Of a stretch of DNA of 64,000 nucleotides, positions 12,226 through 25,100 are shown in pieces (position 1 is the stretch's first letter; each line of letters begins with the position of its first letter). The DNA is from Jacaranda mimosifolia (Eukaryota; Streptophyta; Magnoliopsida; Lamiales; Bignoniaceae): positions 53,317,503 to 53,381,502 of the forward strand of contig CM032117.1 in assembly GCA_018894105.1 (NCBI GenBank), in the 5' to 3' direction. The notes under the pieces were generated by a model that saw only the letters and a program-made list of their open reading frames with translations, did not search any database and had not been told where the DNA came from. Position numbers and translations under genes: made by a program.

Positions 12226-13690
12226 TCGAGAGTACAAGTTTTGATAAAATAAAGTACAATTTCGGAACACTTAAAGTATAGAACTTCAATGAATATAATA
12301 CAAGTTTAGATAAAATGATGTATAAAATGAGTATAATTTCAAAAAACAGAAATACAATTTTTGATAAAGTGAAGTACAATTTCAGAACACCTGAAGTATA
12401 AAACCTTAGAAATTGCAATACAATTTTTGGATAATCCATTAGTAGAATACTTGAAACTTAAAAAATAGATTCAAATAACTGAAGTACAAGTTTAGACAAA
12501 ATGAAGTACAAGTTCGGAACACTTGAAGTATAGAACTTCAATGAATAGAGTACATGTTTAGGTAAAATGATGTATAAAATAAAGTTTAATTTTAAAAAAT
12601 AGAAATACAATTTTAGATAAAGTGAAATACAATTTCAGAACACCTGAAGTATAAAACCTTAGTAATTGCGGTACAATTTTTGGATAATCCATTAGTAGAA
12701 CATTTGAAACTTAAATAATATATTCAAATAACTGAAGTACAAGTTTAGATAAAATAAAGTACAATTTCGAAACACTTGAAGTATAGAACTTCAATGAATA
12801 GAGTACAAGTTTATGTAAAATGAAGTATAATTTCAGAAAATAGAAGTACAATTTTAGAACACTTGAAATATAAATCCTTAGCAATTGTAATATGATTTTG
12901 GATAATCCATTAGTAGAACACTTGAAGTCTAAAACTTAAATAATAGATTCAGATAATTAAAGTACAAGTTTAGATAAAATGAAGTACAATTTCGGAACAC
13001 TTGAAGTATAGAACTTCAATGAATAGAGTACAAGTTTAGGTAAAATGATGTATGAAATGAAGTATAATTTCAAAAAATAAAAGTACAATTGTAGATAAAG
13101 TGAAGTACAATTTCAAAACACTTGAAGTATAAAACCTTAGCAATTGTAGTACAATTTTTGGATAATCAATTAGTAAAACACTTTAAACTTAAATAATAGA
13201 TTCAAATAACTAAAGTATAAGTTTAGATAAAATGAAGTACAATTTCGAAACACTTGAAGTATAGAAGTTCAATGAATAAAGTACAGGTTTAGGTAAAATG
13301 AAGTACAAAAGAAAGTATAATTTCAGAAAATAAAAGTACAATTTTAGATAAAGTGAAGTACAATTTCATAACGCTTGAAGTATAAAGTCCTAGCAACTGC
13401 AGTATATTTTGGTTAATCGATAAATATAACACTTAAAGTATATAACTTCAATAAATCGAGTACAATCTTTGATAAAATGAAGTATAATTTCAGAAAATCA
13501 AAAGTATAATTTTATATAGAAGACGTATAGTTTAGGAACACTTCAAGTATAAACCGCTAGAAGTTGCAGTACAATTTTGGATAATCAATTAGTAGAACAC
13601 TTGAAGTATAAAACTTACATAATAGAGTACAATTTCAGAACACTTCAAGTACAAAACTTTACAAACTGCAGTACAACTTAGATTTTGTAG
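12226..13690. repeat. Tandem array 4, period about 225-255 bp
   Basis: Each unit contains 'gaagtacaagtttagataaa', 'gtacaatttcggaacacttg', 'agtatagaacttcaatgaa', 'gtataatttcagaaaat' and 'tttttggataatccattag'. Starts lie near 12480, 12732, 12958 and 13212. It sits exactly between the first and last transposase exons of the gutted MULE. Confidence 0.9.
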
Positions 13691-13695
13691 AAGTA

Positions 13696-13969
13696 TTACC
13701 TTAAACCATCACTGTTCTTCTTTGCACTGTTACTTAATTCATCCTTTTGGTTTATCAGGATGTCAACAATGTTCATATTCAATGTCAAATGCAGTAAGAC
13801 CATATTCATGACACCGTTATCATAAGTCAAATTCACGTACAATCTTTGATGTGGAGCTATGTATTGCAAACTGAAGTGTTCGGCGTTGATTTCACTCCAT
13901 TCTCTTGCGAGATTAATGTACATGTCCATTAACTTGATTGAACACTCCTACTTCACTACTTGTTGACAT
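13696..13969 (-). pseudogene. MuDR-type transposase, N-terminal exon (remnant)
   Basis: A reading frame on the - strand starts MSTSSEVGVF at 13969 and, after a shift of frame, continues as REWSEINAEHFSLQY, then RLYVNLTYDNGVMNMVLLH. The pattern of a short N-terminal domain ending 'DN.V..M...H......ADI'-like is typical of first exons of plant MULE transposases. The open frame ends in AAG|GTAATA at about 13700, a plausible splice donor, after which array 4 begins. Together with the zinc-knuckle exon at 11974-12225 in the same orientation it brackets a lost catalytic core. Confidence 0.5.
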
Positions 13970-14365
13970 TGTCGGAAAAATATAAGAAACTCAGAAGCAA
14001 CTGAGAAGAAGAAGAAGAAGAAACTCGAAAATGATGAAAATAAAAAGAGAAGAAGACAATGTAGATGTCGAGTTGGTGGTTGTTGGCTCTGACGTTATTC
14101 TCGTTCCTGCCGTGGAGCTTGTTGTGTTTTTTCTGTTCTTTTTGTTTCTGGTAATGAACGTATGATCGGATTTACTGTTTGCTTATCGGATGGAGAAGAA
14201 GTGAGAAAAAATGAATGGAAAATATGATACTTAAAGGCATTTTTGTCAAATCAAATGAGTAGGGAGTAATATCTAAAAATTTAACAAAACTATGGAGTTT
14301 GTTCTAACAAAAAACAAGTGGGGACTGATCACCAAATTAGAAAGTGCATTTGGTACTTTTCAATA
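13970..14365. other. Upstream and terminal region of the gutted MULE
   Basis: It contains (GAA)n near 14008-14024. It ends in a unique stretch (about 14260-14365) ending 'ttcaataagtgtccc', which reads outward like a MULE terminus (GGGACACTTATTGAAAAG inward). I could not find its inverted partner near 8 kb. Confidence 0.35.
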
Positions 14366-14911
14366 AGTGTCCCTTTTTTTTATTCTAATTTATACTATTT
14401 GATATTATTACTTTACTATTTGAAACAATATTTTAGAGAATGAGAATGATTCAGTAATTAAATAATATAAAACTAAACCAAACTAATTATATATTTATAA
14501 GTTTTTAATTTAATTTAATTTAATTTAATTGGGGGAATATAGCAAACACAACAACTAGTTGTTGTGTATCCACAATTAACTTCCACTTTAATTTCTTCTT
14601 TTACATTAGTATGGGAAAAAATATTTTGACTTAATATTTCAACTGACTATAATATTTCACAAATTGAAGATGGAACATCATGTAAAAATTTGAACACAAG
14701 TATTAAAACTCTAGTTTTTCACTTCAGCTGCTCTTTTTTCCCCCCTCTTTTTTCCTTTTTTCTTTTTAATACAAACAAATGTCAATTTGTATGTTGCCAC
14801 TAGACTTTTTGTGAGATAATAATAGAATCTATGCATCACCTATCTCTTAAATAAATTCTTGGTAGAGACCAATTCCAACTACTAAATCACTATTAGCAAT
14901 CTCTCATCTTG
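14366..14911. other. AT-rich spacer
   Basis: No gene or element end is recognised. Contains a short (AATTT)n run near 14508-14530. Confidence 0.4.
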
Positions 14912-17900
14912 TAGTACCCTCACTCGGGATAGCACCTAAGCTGCGACGCTACTCTGATTCAGACTTAAATCTCAATTCTTAATTCAGACAATAGGCCCAT
15001 CAGAAATTTTTTCCAAAATTATCAGAGAATAACATCGAGCTTCAACCTAAACAAACCTTAACAAAAGTACAATTTACATGCCACAACAGATCCAATCATT
15101 CATCGTTTCATACATACTACAAACCTTAAGATCAAATCTGACATATCACAATGTCTCTAAGTTTAAAACTTAACATACGAGTGATCCCATACACAGATAT
15201 AAACACTTGATCTATTACAAAACATACATACTTTAATCCAAGCCTGAAGTTCATCTTCCTCACCTATTCCTATCTGAGAGAATCAATGAAATACGATGGG
15301 GTAAGTTCAAAAGACTTAGTGAGGGATAATCGTAATAGTAAGTAGTAGGGATCTGTCAAGGAAGAATAAACTCAACAGATTAACATTTAACAATCAAAAC
15401 AATAGCATATCAAGTGATTACAGTCAGGATACAATCAGGCAAAACAAATCAGATTACAGACGGACCAGATATAAACAAACAAATAGATCAGATTACAGGC
15501 AGTCAGGATACAGTTAGGCAAAATAGGCATTATCAAATTCAAGGTTATTAGTAGGTACTAGCTCGAGAGTTGTGGCTGTTAGGCCTGGGATCATCTCGAC
15601 CGAATCAGTTCGGGAGGAAATACAGACAGCTCGTTCGGCCTGGACAATAGCCCTATCTAGACCAAGAAACTACACCATCCTTGTTGCTCCATGAGCGAAA
15701 TACAAATAATCAGGATATAATTAGAATGAAATAAACCCAAGTGTCATATGCAGTCCAACGGATCAGAACAAAACATGCATATCAGATGCTCCTTATTCCA
15801 GTCGGACAGTCAGTTAGTCATACATAAGCGTGACAACTTGGTACATAACAGATGCCCATATAGATCGTATGGCGCATCAGTGATACCTAAGCGAGCGGCT
15901 TAACATATCGCTGACACCCAAGCAGGCTGCTTGGCGTGTCCCAGGTAATCCGAGCATTCCGCTAGGATTAGCACTCAGCCTAACAGAGTCCAGACATATA
16001 TCAAGAATTAAATAACGGATTGTCAGCAAGGCAAAACATTGATAGATAAATAGATAACTGAACAATAATCGATACAGAATGGTCAGATAATAGGACAGTC
16101 AGATAACATGATGGTCAGATGACAGACAGTCAGATAACAAAACAGACAGATAATAGAGTAGTCAGATAACAGAACGAACGGATAACAAACAGTCAGATAA
16201 TAGAATGAACGGATAACAGACAATCAGATAACCGAATGAACAGATAACAGAGCAGTCAAATAATAGAACAAATGGATAACATACAGTAAAAGATAACAGA
16301 TCGGTACAGATAACATATAGGTGTTCAGGGCACCAAAACAGACAGAATTCAAAATTGGTAACAAACAATAACCTACATAGAGGTTTACAGATCATATAAC
16401 ATATATCAATCGAGAACTCAACAATTCTCAAATTTCAACAAAACAGAATACAAATTAGAAACAGGAACCCTCACAAGGGTCACTCCACAAGAACAGATAA
16501 ATGTAATCGAGGCCAAAATGGCAGACCCTCACAGGGTCAATCCACAAGAACATATAAATATAAGAAGTACCAGATTGGCAGACCCTTACCTCTTGTAGTT
16601 TTAGCAAAAACAACCACAACCTGCAATCTACTGATCGGCAGGACCCGCTTGTTCGTCACCTAATCAAAAGAATATTTCCATAGTCAAATTCCTATTCATC
16701 TCTAATAGCCTTCTAGAATTGCATCATAAGCATTCTAACATTACTAACTTATTGATCAACACGATTTTATAGGTTCAATAGGTAGTATCTACACAAAATA
16801 CCTCAGTAAATCAACTATTCTAGAATTAGTCACGATGGTATATATCGGTTCCAAAAATATTATGATATCTCATTTTAATTACAAAGTTATTATCATATCA
16901 TCATCCTAATCCACACAAAATATTCTAATCCCTACATAATTAATCCTAATCAAATACCGCTTAGTCTTACATTACATGATCCTTAGTACAATTATTAGAT
17001 CCAAATTTTGGCATTTAGCATAACATGTCCGGGTTCACTATTTGAATATTCCTCCTTGCATGGGAATCATACGCACACATATATATACCAATCATACCTG
17101 AAATCTTATTCTTGGCATAGATACAACGCTTCAAATGGAAAGGTACAACATATACATATATATATATATATATTTATATCAAGGTACAACCCAAAACTAA
17201 ATTCCAAGGTTAGCCATTGGAGTTCTGAAACCACAAACCAATTACACGGATATGTTTGTTACGTCGAGGAGACAAAATTGTCTTACTGTAGACGACACTG
17301 GAAAACTCAATGCCACCGCCCAGAGATGCCCTCGCTGTGAGCTTTCCGATGCTCAGTTTGGTTTTCTGTTTATTAGCTGAAAAAAGCCTCAAACGTCGCC
17401 CCAAAAACTCAAAACTCATTTTGCTATGCCGTGATGTTTTCACCAGATTCTGCCTCCGCTAGCGTGTAGATCGGACATGCAGTGGCACCACCTTGTTCCT
17501 CGAGCTGCGGGCCCTCAAAAACACCGCCCAGATACTCGATTGGCCATGGCTCCACCGTTGCCTGTCAAGACCCGCCGCTGCCAAGTTTCAGGTCTCCGTT
17601 TTTGGTGACTCGCCACTCGGAATGCTGTGCTCACGGTGCCATGTAGTTTCCGGAGGTATGTGGAAGAGGGTGCTTGGTTTGGTTTGGAGAAAGGCTCGTC
17701 GACAAAGAAAATCGCTAGTGGGAAGGTGTGGATGAACACGATGAAGAAAGGAAGAAGAAATGTGGGTGGAATTGAAAATAGGATACATATATAATGAACT
17801 TTTCTAGCTTTTCAATTTGACCCCAGAAAGTTTCTGCATCCTTCACTTGAGTCCATCAGAGTTTGCCTATTCTTCAACTGAGCCCTACAAAAGTTGAGTG

Positions 17901-18121
17901 CCTAAGATTGACCTATTTGACCTAAACTAATTCCATGCAAACCCACAAAGTTCTCAAAGTTAGTCCAAATAGCTTTTCTCAAATTTCGGATTGACCCCAA
18001 AACTTCCAAAATTTTTACAATCAAGTCCTTTTCATCTAATTTTTGAGACCTAAAATTCAACCAATCAAAATTTTGACTTCTAAATCCTTATTTTTTTAAA
18101 ATACCAAATTTTTGGGTGTTA
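14912..18121 (-). mobile_element. Ty3/gypsy LTR, copy A
   Basis: It starts TAGTACCCTCACTCGGG and ends GGGTGTTA, the same inverted short ends as copies B and C. Shared internal landmarks are 'ggcccatcag', 'acttagtgagggataa', 'ctacaccatccttgttgctcc', 'gcattccgctaggattagc' and 'gcagaccctcac'. The following bases, 'gacatctcctcccaaaa', read on - as a purine tract next to the LTR start, so this was the 3' LTR of a minus-strand element whose internal part is gone or unrecognisable. It is about 3.2 kb and clearly more diverged than copies B and C are from each other. Confidence 0.75.
16040..16325. repeat. Short tandem array of 'cagataaca' words within LTR copy A
   Basis: Units of about 20-40 bp alternate 'acagtcagataac' and 'gaacgaacggataac'. 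Copies B and C lack this expansion, so it arose in copy A after the family dispersed. The open frame through it is a repeat by-product. Confidence 0.75.
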
Positions 18122-20058
18122 GACATCTCCTCCCAAAATAAGAGATTAAAATGCAAACTCAAAAGTTGAAAAATAGAGATCAATTCCAAATTCAACGTTG
18201 ACACATGATAATCAACTTTTTTTTATCCTTATATAAACAATCAATTACATTGTTGATATGCATTTATTTTTTTCCTTAATGGAAACAATCAATTACACCA
18301 TTCATTATATCAAGGTATTCATCAATTGTATCAATCAAAACACGATCAAATTATATGACATTGTTCACTTTATATGATATATTTAGATACATTATTATAT
18401 TTGAGCTAACTACGTATTCTTTTGCAGTGATTAAGGCTCGTCATGATACAAAGATGACTCAATAATCACAAAAATATTTGATAAAGAATCCAGCCCAAGA
18501 GTTATTATATAATAATCAAAATCATTTGGCCCCCTTTTTTTTAATTTACTTGGAAGGACTTTATTATCTCTAAATTGCTAATTGAATTATCAAAATTATT
18601 CTTATATCGGAATGAATTTTACAATTTGTATATTTTAAATCATCTTATTAAATATAATTGATCAATAATTAGTTAGTTACAACTTCCTTATCCTTTCGAA
18701 TAATAATTACAACTTTTGTTATATCAGACAAATTGAACTTGAGCGGTGTATAAAACAAATAAACTACCATTAAAATAAATAAAATACTCGCTTTAGAATG
18801 TCAATCTTACTATTTAGAGCAAAGCAATGCCCAATTTTTAGAGGGTGATGGGTATGAAGGAATGAAATTAGTTGGGATTCAAAACTAAGGATGGGAAATA
18901 AATCATAATAGTATCAACTTATTTTATGTTTGGTATAAATAAGGAATGAAAAAAGAATGCAAATATCATTATGTTTAACTTGATTTGAATTCATGAGTGG
19001 TGGGAATGAAATGAATTTATTTTGAATGACCAATTAAATTATCATTTTGTAGAACATTATCAAAATAAAAATATTTATTTATAAATATTTTTTTATATAT
19101 AATTTAAAAAAAAGTCATTGTAGGGCAATAATTTGGCACTTTTAATACACCTTTAATGTTATTTGAATTACTTCAGTCTGTATGCATTTTATGTTTATCA
19201 ACTAGATAATATACGTTCATGCAAAAAAAGCATAGCTGCATTTTTTGAAATTAATCTATTTCATTCAACTTAGCAAGTTCTTTTAAATTTTGTAATAAAA
19301 TATTAATAAAAATTATAAAATATCATATAACTAGAATATATATAATTTGTTGTGATAAGGCTACGGCATTTTTATGCTCTTTATTTATTTATTTTTCATC
19401 ATTTTGAAGAGGCTTGTATATAATCATCTCAGACTATATATATATATATATGTATCCTTAAGGGTGAGTCAAGCCAATGCCCCTAATTTTTTTTTTTTTC
19501 AAAAAAAAATTGAGAGGCTTGTGTATAGCCTCATATTTATAATTATTTTTTTTATTTTAATAATAAATTGCAACACTTTTATTTTGATAGAATCCATGCA
19601 TCTTCAACTATTTTATTAATTATCTTTAAGATGCGAGGATATAATGAATGCTTCGATGCTTTTAATTTTTTTAATCTTTTAGAGGTGTGTAATTAATTTT
19701 ATTTTTCAATTTTATTTTTATATTATATAATTTTTTATTTTTTTTATGATAATATTGAAAAGCATATATGAGTAATATATTATTAAACAATATGAGTAAT
19801 ATATTGTTAAACAAACAAACACAAGAATAACAAGAAGTTGGTACTACAACGTGATTTTTTTTAGACATATCAAATTTCTTAGTTAAATATTGGATGATGA
19901 TTTTGTCAAAGAAAATATAAATTCATTTTTTATAGATCGAAAATGATTAAATTCATGGACAGAGAGGTGGAAAAACCAAATTCTTACCTTTGAGAATGAG
20001 CAATTTTATGAAAATAAAAATTCTTATATGTAAACCATACCAAATGTATATTTAAAAA
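18122..20058. other. AT-rich intergenic stretch
   Basis: No gene is recognised. Two 'gaggcttgt.tata' phrases (about 19409 and 19515) flank a short 'taagggtgagtcaagccaatg' segment. Microsatellite (TA)n lies near 19434-19452. Confidence 0.4.
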
Positions 20059-20192
20059 TGGGCCCGTTTGGTTTTGTTTTCACTCATCATTCTGTCGAGT
20101 GAATTCAATCAAGCAGAATCAAATTTTGATACAACGCAATTCAAAAATGAAATTGAAATAAATAAAAATACAAAACCAATAAAAATAAAAAG

Positions 20193-20472
20193 GATGTACC
20201 AAAAACTTATTAGATACCAAGGTCAATGGTATCTAATATGTTCTACCTACTATTGGATTAGAACCAATGATTCCTGCCGTATGAAAGCAATACTCTAACT
20301 GCTGAGTTAAGTAGGTCATTTATCATCTCAAAGAGAACCAAATGGAACCCATTCCATCGATGGATTATAAATATCATATTCCTTATAAGCAATAATAATC
20401 TAAGCAATACCACTAAAAAATTTATGATGTTGGATCATAGAATATTCATCTTGATAAGAAATATTAGAAAGT
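20193..20472 (-). other. Nuclear insertion of plastid DNA (NUPT) around trnM-CAU
   Basis: The block contains an entire plastid-type elongator tRNA-Met on the - strand. To its left is 'gatgtaccaaaaacttatta' with an inverted pair 'tattagatacc' / 'ggtatctaata', as seen beside trnM on the atpE side in plastomes. The right side, to about 20472, reads like the spacer on the trnV side, but that is from memory and less certain. Comparison with MITE copy 2 ('aaataaaaataaaaag' joined directly to 'ctatcaacttttctc') places both breakpoints within a few bases. Confidence 0.75.
20244..20316 (-). pseudogene. trnM-CAU: Plastid-derived tRNA-Met (CAU) pseudogene
   Basis: On the - strand it starts ACCTACTTAACTCAG and ends CCAATAGTAGGTA, so the acceptor stem pairs fully. 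The anticodon CAT lies at 20281-20283. The T-loop reads TTCTAAT where plastid trnM normally has TTCAAAT, and the variable region has further changes. It is 73 nt without CCA. It sits inside nuclear transposon sequence, so it is a plastid-to-nucleus transfer rather than a working nuclear tRNA gene. Confidence 0.85.
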
Positions 20473-21299
20473 TATTAACTTCTCCCCCATTTTCACAGAC
20501 GTTTTCAATTTTTCATTCTCAATACATTTTTCCAAACATGCTTTTACAGACTCCCTCTCTTTTCGCATCTTATTTTTCCCCTACCCTCATTTTCATGACT
20601 TTTAATACAAAAGCACAATAATATCCAAACACATTTCATTTTCAATCATACCCAGTCATTTCATTTTAAACAAAACATTCAAACAACATTTCATTTTCAA
20701 ACTCACACTTATAACTTATTTTTTATTTTTTATCTTGCCAAAAACTAAAAATGCCTCAAAAAAAAAAAAAAAAGACCGAATGGACTGATAGAAAAATCAA
20801 TTTCATTCCCACTAAATTCCTATACTTCTGAATGTACTATTGATAGTATAGTACTATTAAAAGTTGCGGTCTACGAATGCAACTTTCCATAGTAACTATT
20901 TTGTAAATGCTGCAATTTTGGCTGGCACACAAACTTAAAGCCTATAGCCTTCACGCGTTTTGTGATGCTTGCAGGCTTCATAATTTCCATGCAGAAAGGA
21001 GAAGAAAAAAAAAGAGATAAAAGAAAAAAGAAAAAAAATTTATTGTAGTAATCGTTTGATTATTTAAGGTGGAGAAATTTTATTAAGGTAAGAATTTAAA
21101 TTTTGAGTGCTAAATTAAAATTTTTTTGCTTTAATATATTATATATATATATATATTCTTTGTGTTTGCAAGTTGTGTAGAATGAAAAATTGGAAGGAGT
21201 TAAACAATATTATTATTCAACATTATTTTCTACCAATACTCAGGCTAGTGTATTATTTTCATCTTTTTTTTCTTGTTTATTAGTATTTTTATTTACTCA

Positions 21300-22465
21300 T
21301 ATGTATAGTGTTAATCAATTGTTATAGGATATGTATAAAATATTTAAAATTATATTTAGGGGGTCAAATTGAAGAAGTCCAAAAATACTTTTACATACAT
21401 ATATATATATATATGAGGACAAAAATTAATCTAATTTTCAAAACTTGCCCAACCTCTTCCCACCTTCGGTTCTTCTTTGTTTCAACTCCAAATTAGAAAG
21501 TAAAACCATGGTTGGATTCCTCTCAACTCAAGGATCACAACCATACCAAACATAAACCAAATCAACGGTGATTTCACCGAAAAAATTTAAGGTGACGAAC
21601 CAAGGAGGTGGAGGTGGCGGGTGGCTAACTTTTGGCAGCGAAAACAATGAAAGGTTAGGTGGGTTTTGATGAGCTCAACGAGAGGAACGCGTTGGTATGC
21701 TCAATTGCTAGTTTTGACGGCCGATGGTGGAGTAATTGAAGCAGAAAGAAGTCGGCTGTGCTAGTTTTTAGTGGCAATTCTCGTCTAATTCGCCAGTTAC
21801 GAGGCGACAGATAGCAAAATTGGTTGAGGGGTTTTAATGAGCTCAGCAAGTGCACATTTTAGTCCAGATGGTTTGCACACAAGCGGCAGTGGCTCCGACT
21901 ATTGTTCGACAGCTTGCTCCAAATTTAATTCGGACGCAATTGGACTAATTTCGGGATGTGATTTGGACTCAAACTCAATTTAATTTGATAAATTTCAATT
22001 TTATCATATTATTAGCCCTAATTTGATATGATTGGGTTACATTATGATGAAATTAGACACATAAATTAATGTTAAACGATATAAATGGTTAATCAAGATC
22101 TTGTTATGGGTTTAAGCATTAGTCTGAAGTTGATACAACTTTCATTGAAAATTATTAAATTGGATTGATATGGATACGGAAGCTGAAGAAAAGAATATTG
22201 AACCCAATGCGGATCAACCAATGAATTTATGAATATATTGATTGTAGTATGTTGAGTTACTGATGTGAATATACAGGTAGGTTTTGAAAATATTAAGTGT
22301 GATTTATGATACTTTGGTAACAAGTCAAACTGTTAATGGATATTACTTGTGGGAATTAAATATTTAGTTTTTAAAAGATGAATTTTGTATAATTTAGAGA
22401 ACTTGTGGTATTGATTTGAGTAGCACCTCGGACGGGAGTAGATGTCTCCTAATCGGGGCACTACA
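21300..22465 (+). mobile_element. Gypsy-like LTR fragment nested in the MULE
   Basis: The right end CGGGGCACTACA is the mirror of the ends of the minus-strand LTR copies in this window. The blocks 'ggggggtcaaattgaagaagtcc' and 'gtagcacctcggacggg' also have counterparts in those LTRs. The left boundary is not certain. No coding region is seen. Confidence 0.45.
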
Positions 22466-22742
22466 AAATAATTCAAAATAAGAAAGTATTGTTAAATAGT
22501 TAAAAATATTTAATATATTAATTAGTTAAAAATAATTAAATTAATTAATTAGAAGAGTTATTAATTGCCTTATTAATTTTTAATAAAAAATTATTTAAAA
22601 AATTCTTTCAGAAGAAAAGTTAGTTTAGTAGTAATAAAAATGCATTAAAAATGTATTAAAATATATTTAACTCGTATTAGAATTAAAATTATAATTTGTA
22701 TTGTAATTAGTAATGTAAATTCATAAATTGCAGATAATTATT

Positions 22743-22819
22743 GAAGGCGCGCTCTAGGTGCGCACCTTCAGTTTATTAATGATCACTTCACTCATCGACA
22801 ATAATTGATAAACTGAAGG
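22743..22819. repeat. Two overlapping potential hairpins
   Basis: GAAGGCGCGC at 22743 pairs with GCGCACCTTC at 22760-22769. The overlapping CCTTCAGTTTAT at 22765 pairs with ATAAACTGAAGG at 22808-22819. The two stems share CCTTC and are mutually exclusive. They lie between the nested LTR and the MAIN-like remnant. Confidence 0.6.
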
Positions 22820-23166
22820 CCATAATGGTTAAAGATGAACTCACTGAGTGCGTCTTTTGTGCAAATTTACATTACCCTAAATTAAGGCTAACGTAAAAAT
22901 TGAAAATAATTTTATATTAATTATTTAACTATTTTAGAATATAAAAAATTAAAATTCATATTTTTGTTTGTATTTATAATTTATATTCATGAATTGCTTA
23001 TTTTTTGTAATGTATAACTAGTGAATAATGTGAATATTAATATTTGTTAACTTCTATAATAGTTATTAATTATAATAATCATGTATGTAGCATCATTAGA
23101 GTATCATTACAGTATCTCGGATGTTCCTAATCATATTATTTTTATTTTTTCTGCAAATATTTCCGG

Positions 23167-25100
23167 ATGGATATCAAAGATATATATGGTCCACGTGATC
23201 CCAGTGTTTTATACATGTAAGATCGCCATCAATCAGATGGTGTATTAACTAGAAATATAGATGATACTTTAGTTGTGAGATGAGGAGATAGAAGATTTTG
23301 GAGAATTATAGGACGTGAAGCTGTACACCCTCGTGTATTATCTTTATTAAATGAGATGGGATTCTATGGTCTACAGTTGTAGAAATATTGAGATTGATTT
23401 ACAAGTAATTACGGCTCTGGTCGAGAGGTGGCGCTCAGAGACTCACACATTTCATTTATGTGTGGAGGAAGCTACAGTGACATTGCAGGACATAGCAGTT
23501 ATTTGGGCATTACCAATAGACGGTATTACTGTTACAGGTAAAGACCATGTTCATAACCTCACACAATGGTAGGATTATTATCATCGTTATCTCGGATTCA
23601 TTCCAGAGGAGTGAGACTTTAGGGGATCACAACTTCATCTTACTGCTCTTTTGGACCATATCCAGAACAATAGAATTACGGATCATAGCATAATTTTGGA
23701 GGTCCAACAATACATATGTATTTGTGCATTAATACTTCTTGGAGGTCTTATGTGCCCAAGCTCACCAGGTTCTGCAGTATTACTGGTTTACTTACAACTT
23801 ATGGAGCAAATATATGAAGTTCGCAACTTTAGTTGGGGTAGTGCAGTTTTATCGTTCATGTATCGTGAGCTTTGTACTACATCACGTAGAGGAAAATCAA
23901 ATATTGGTAGAGCGATGCGGCTGTTACAGGTAAAGTAGTATTGTTTATAATTATATTAATTCTTGTAATTAGGTATGACTTTTGAAAAATTGTTAATTGT
24001 AGATTTGGGCTTGGTCTCGCATTACAACATTGACACCTATAAGATTAACTTCTCGTGTCGATAACAATGAAGCGCCAATAGTAGTTGATCGACTTCCAAT
24101 TCCTTCGTATGGTGCTCGATAAAATAGTATATGTTATAGTTTATTAACATTTTCATGCAATTGATTTGTGCATATATGGATAATATGACTTTTATTAATA
24201 TCACTTGAATGGATTTTTAGGTGGTGGCATTATAATTCTTTCACACAAACAACAAGTCACTCTGTACGAATCAAAAGAGATATGCTTGATAGAATGTCGG
24301 CAAATGATGTCAAATTTTTTATAATATAATAGTTTTCACATAAGTTATTTTTCTATATAAACATGACTCAATTCTTTTATATGCAGTTTATATGGCAACC
24401 ATATGACCCGGTCCAAGACATTCAAACTTTGCCAGTCCAATGCGCCCCGAGACTTTGGATAGCAGCATGTCTATTAATCAATTTTGCTATATTTGAGATG
24501 TATCATCTAGAACAAGTCCTATGGCAATTTGCGATGCGGCAGCATATTCCTCCATCATCGACTGAGAGATGTTCAATATTGCATGACATATCACGTAGAG
24601 GTCATCCTAGGCAAGATTGGTCAATTTATCAAATGGATTATATTTCTCAGTGGGCTAACATAGAGCAACTTGTTGTGTATGGACCTCCTATTGTGGGATC
24701 AACCACTATGGAAGATGGATATATGTTATGGTATGATCGAATTACACGTCGAATCATAGGACCATCATATGAGAACATACAAATGGGGTACCATCCAGAG
24801 GATCCATGCACTTGGCAAGATGTGGTATGTATATAAGCATACAATACATTCTTCAATGATTTAAATGATATTTAACATTATGATTGTTCAGCACAAGCAC
24901 ACCACTTATTTCATTTCTCGCCAGTACCTTTCCCAAGTATTATGGAGTATCGTGATTAGCATGAGGTTGGTCCAAGCCATCATCAATCACATAATGTTGT
25001 ACATGATGCAAGGGCGCGACGACCACGAAGACAAAAGATAACGACGAGGTTGTGTCACTGGAAGACATTATTAGGGCTACCTTTTACACGTGTATGTAAA
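23167..25100 (+). pseudogene. Plant mobile domain protein, MAIN-like (decayed, in MULE)
   Basis: The translated segments match the plant mobile domain family of MAIN / MAIN-LIKE proteins (nuclear proteins needed for genome stability and silencing in Arabidopsis, with many transposon-borne relatives). In order: DIYGPRDPSVLYM near the start; GDRRFWRIIGREAVHPRVL; VITALVERWRSETHTFHL with VTLQDIAVIWALPIDG (23351-23572); LILLGGLMCPSSPGSAV with SWGSAVLSFMYRELC (23651-23938); IWAWSRITTLTPIR (about 24003); then WQPYDPVQDI to YHPEDPCTWQDVV (24363-24836). Exons are separated by GT-AG-like introns. Stops from CAA to TAA and CGA to TGA, plus a frameshift near 23362, break it. It lies inside the MULE, convergent with the transposase. 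Confidence 0.8.

Larger units (their letters stand above)
20059..20788. mobile_element. MITE, copy 1, interrupted by plastid DNA
   Basis: It begins GGGCCCGTTTGGTTTTGTTT and ends in sequence whose reverse complement is CAGTCCATTCGGTCTTTT. A second copy at 31118-31532 shares both ends and the interior phrases 'ttcactttttaatacaaaa'-like, 'cattttaaacaaaa.attcaaa' and 'aa.aatgcctcaaaa'. Relative to copy 2, this copy carries an extra block at 20193-20472. Confidence 0.65.

Noticed and set aside
8505..13690. CRISPR-like repeat and spacer structure
   Set aside because: Units are contiguous tandem repeats without unique spacers, in a plant nuclear context.
17008..17788. Several overlapping open frames on both strands
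   Set aside because: They fall in the GC-rich segment of LTR copy A, and the same segment in copies B, C and D has different frames.
20244..20316. Functional nuclear tRNA-Met gene
   Set aside because: The sequence is the plastid type and is embedded in further plastid-like flank inside a MITE; T-loop changes also argue against function.
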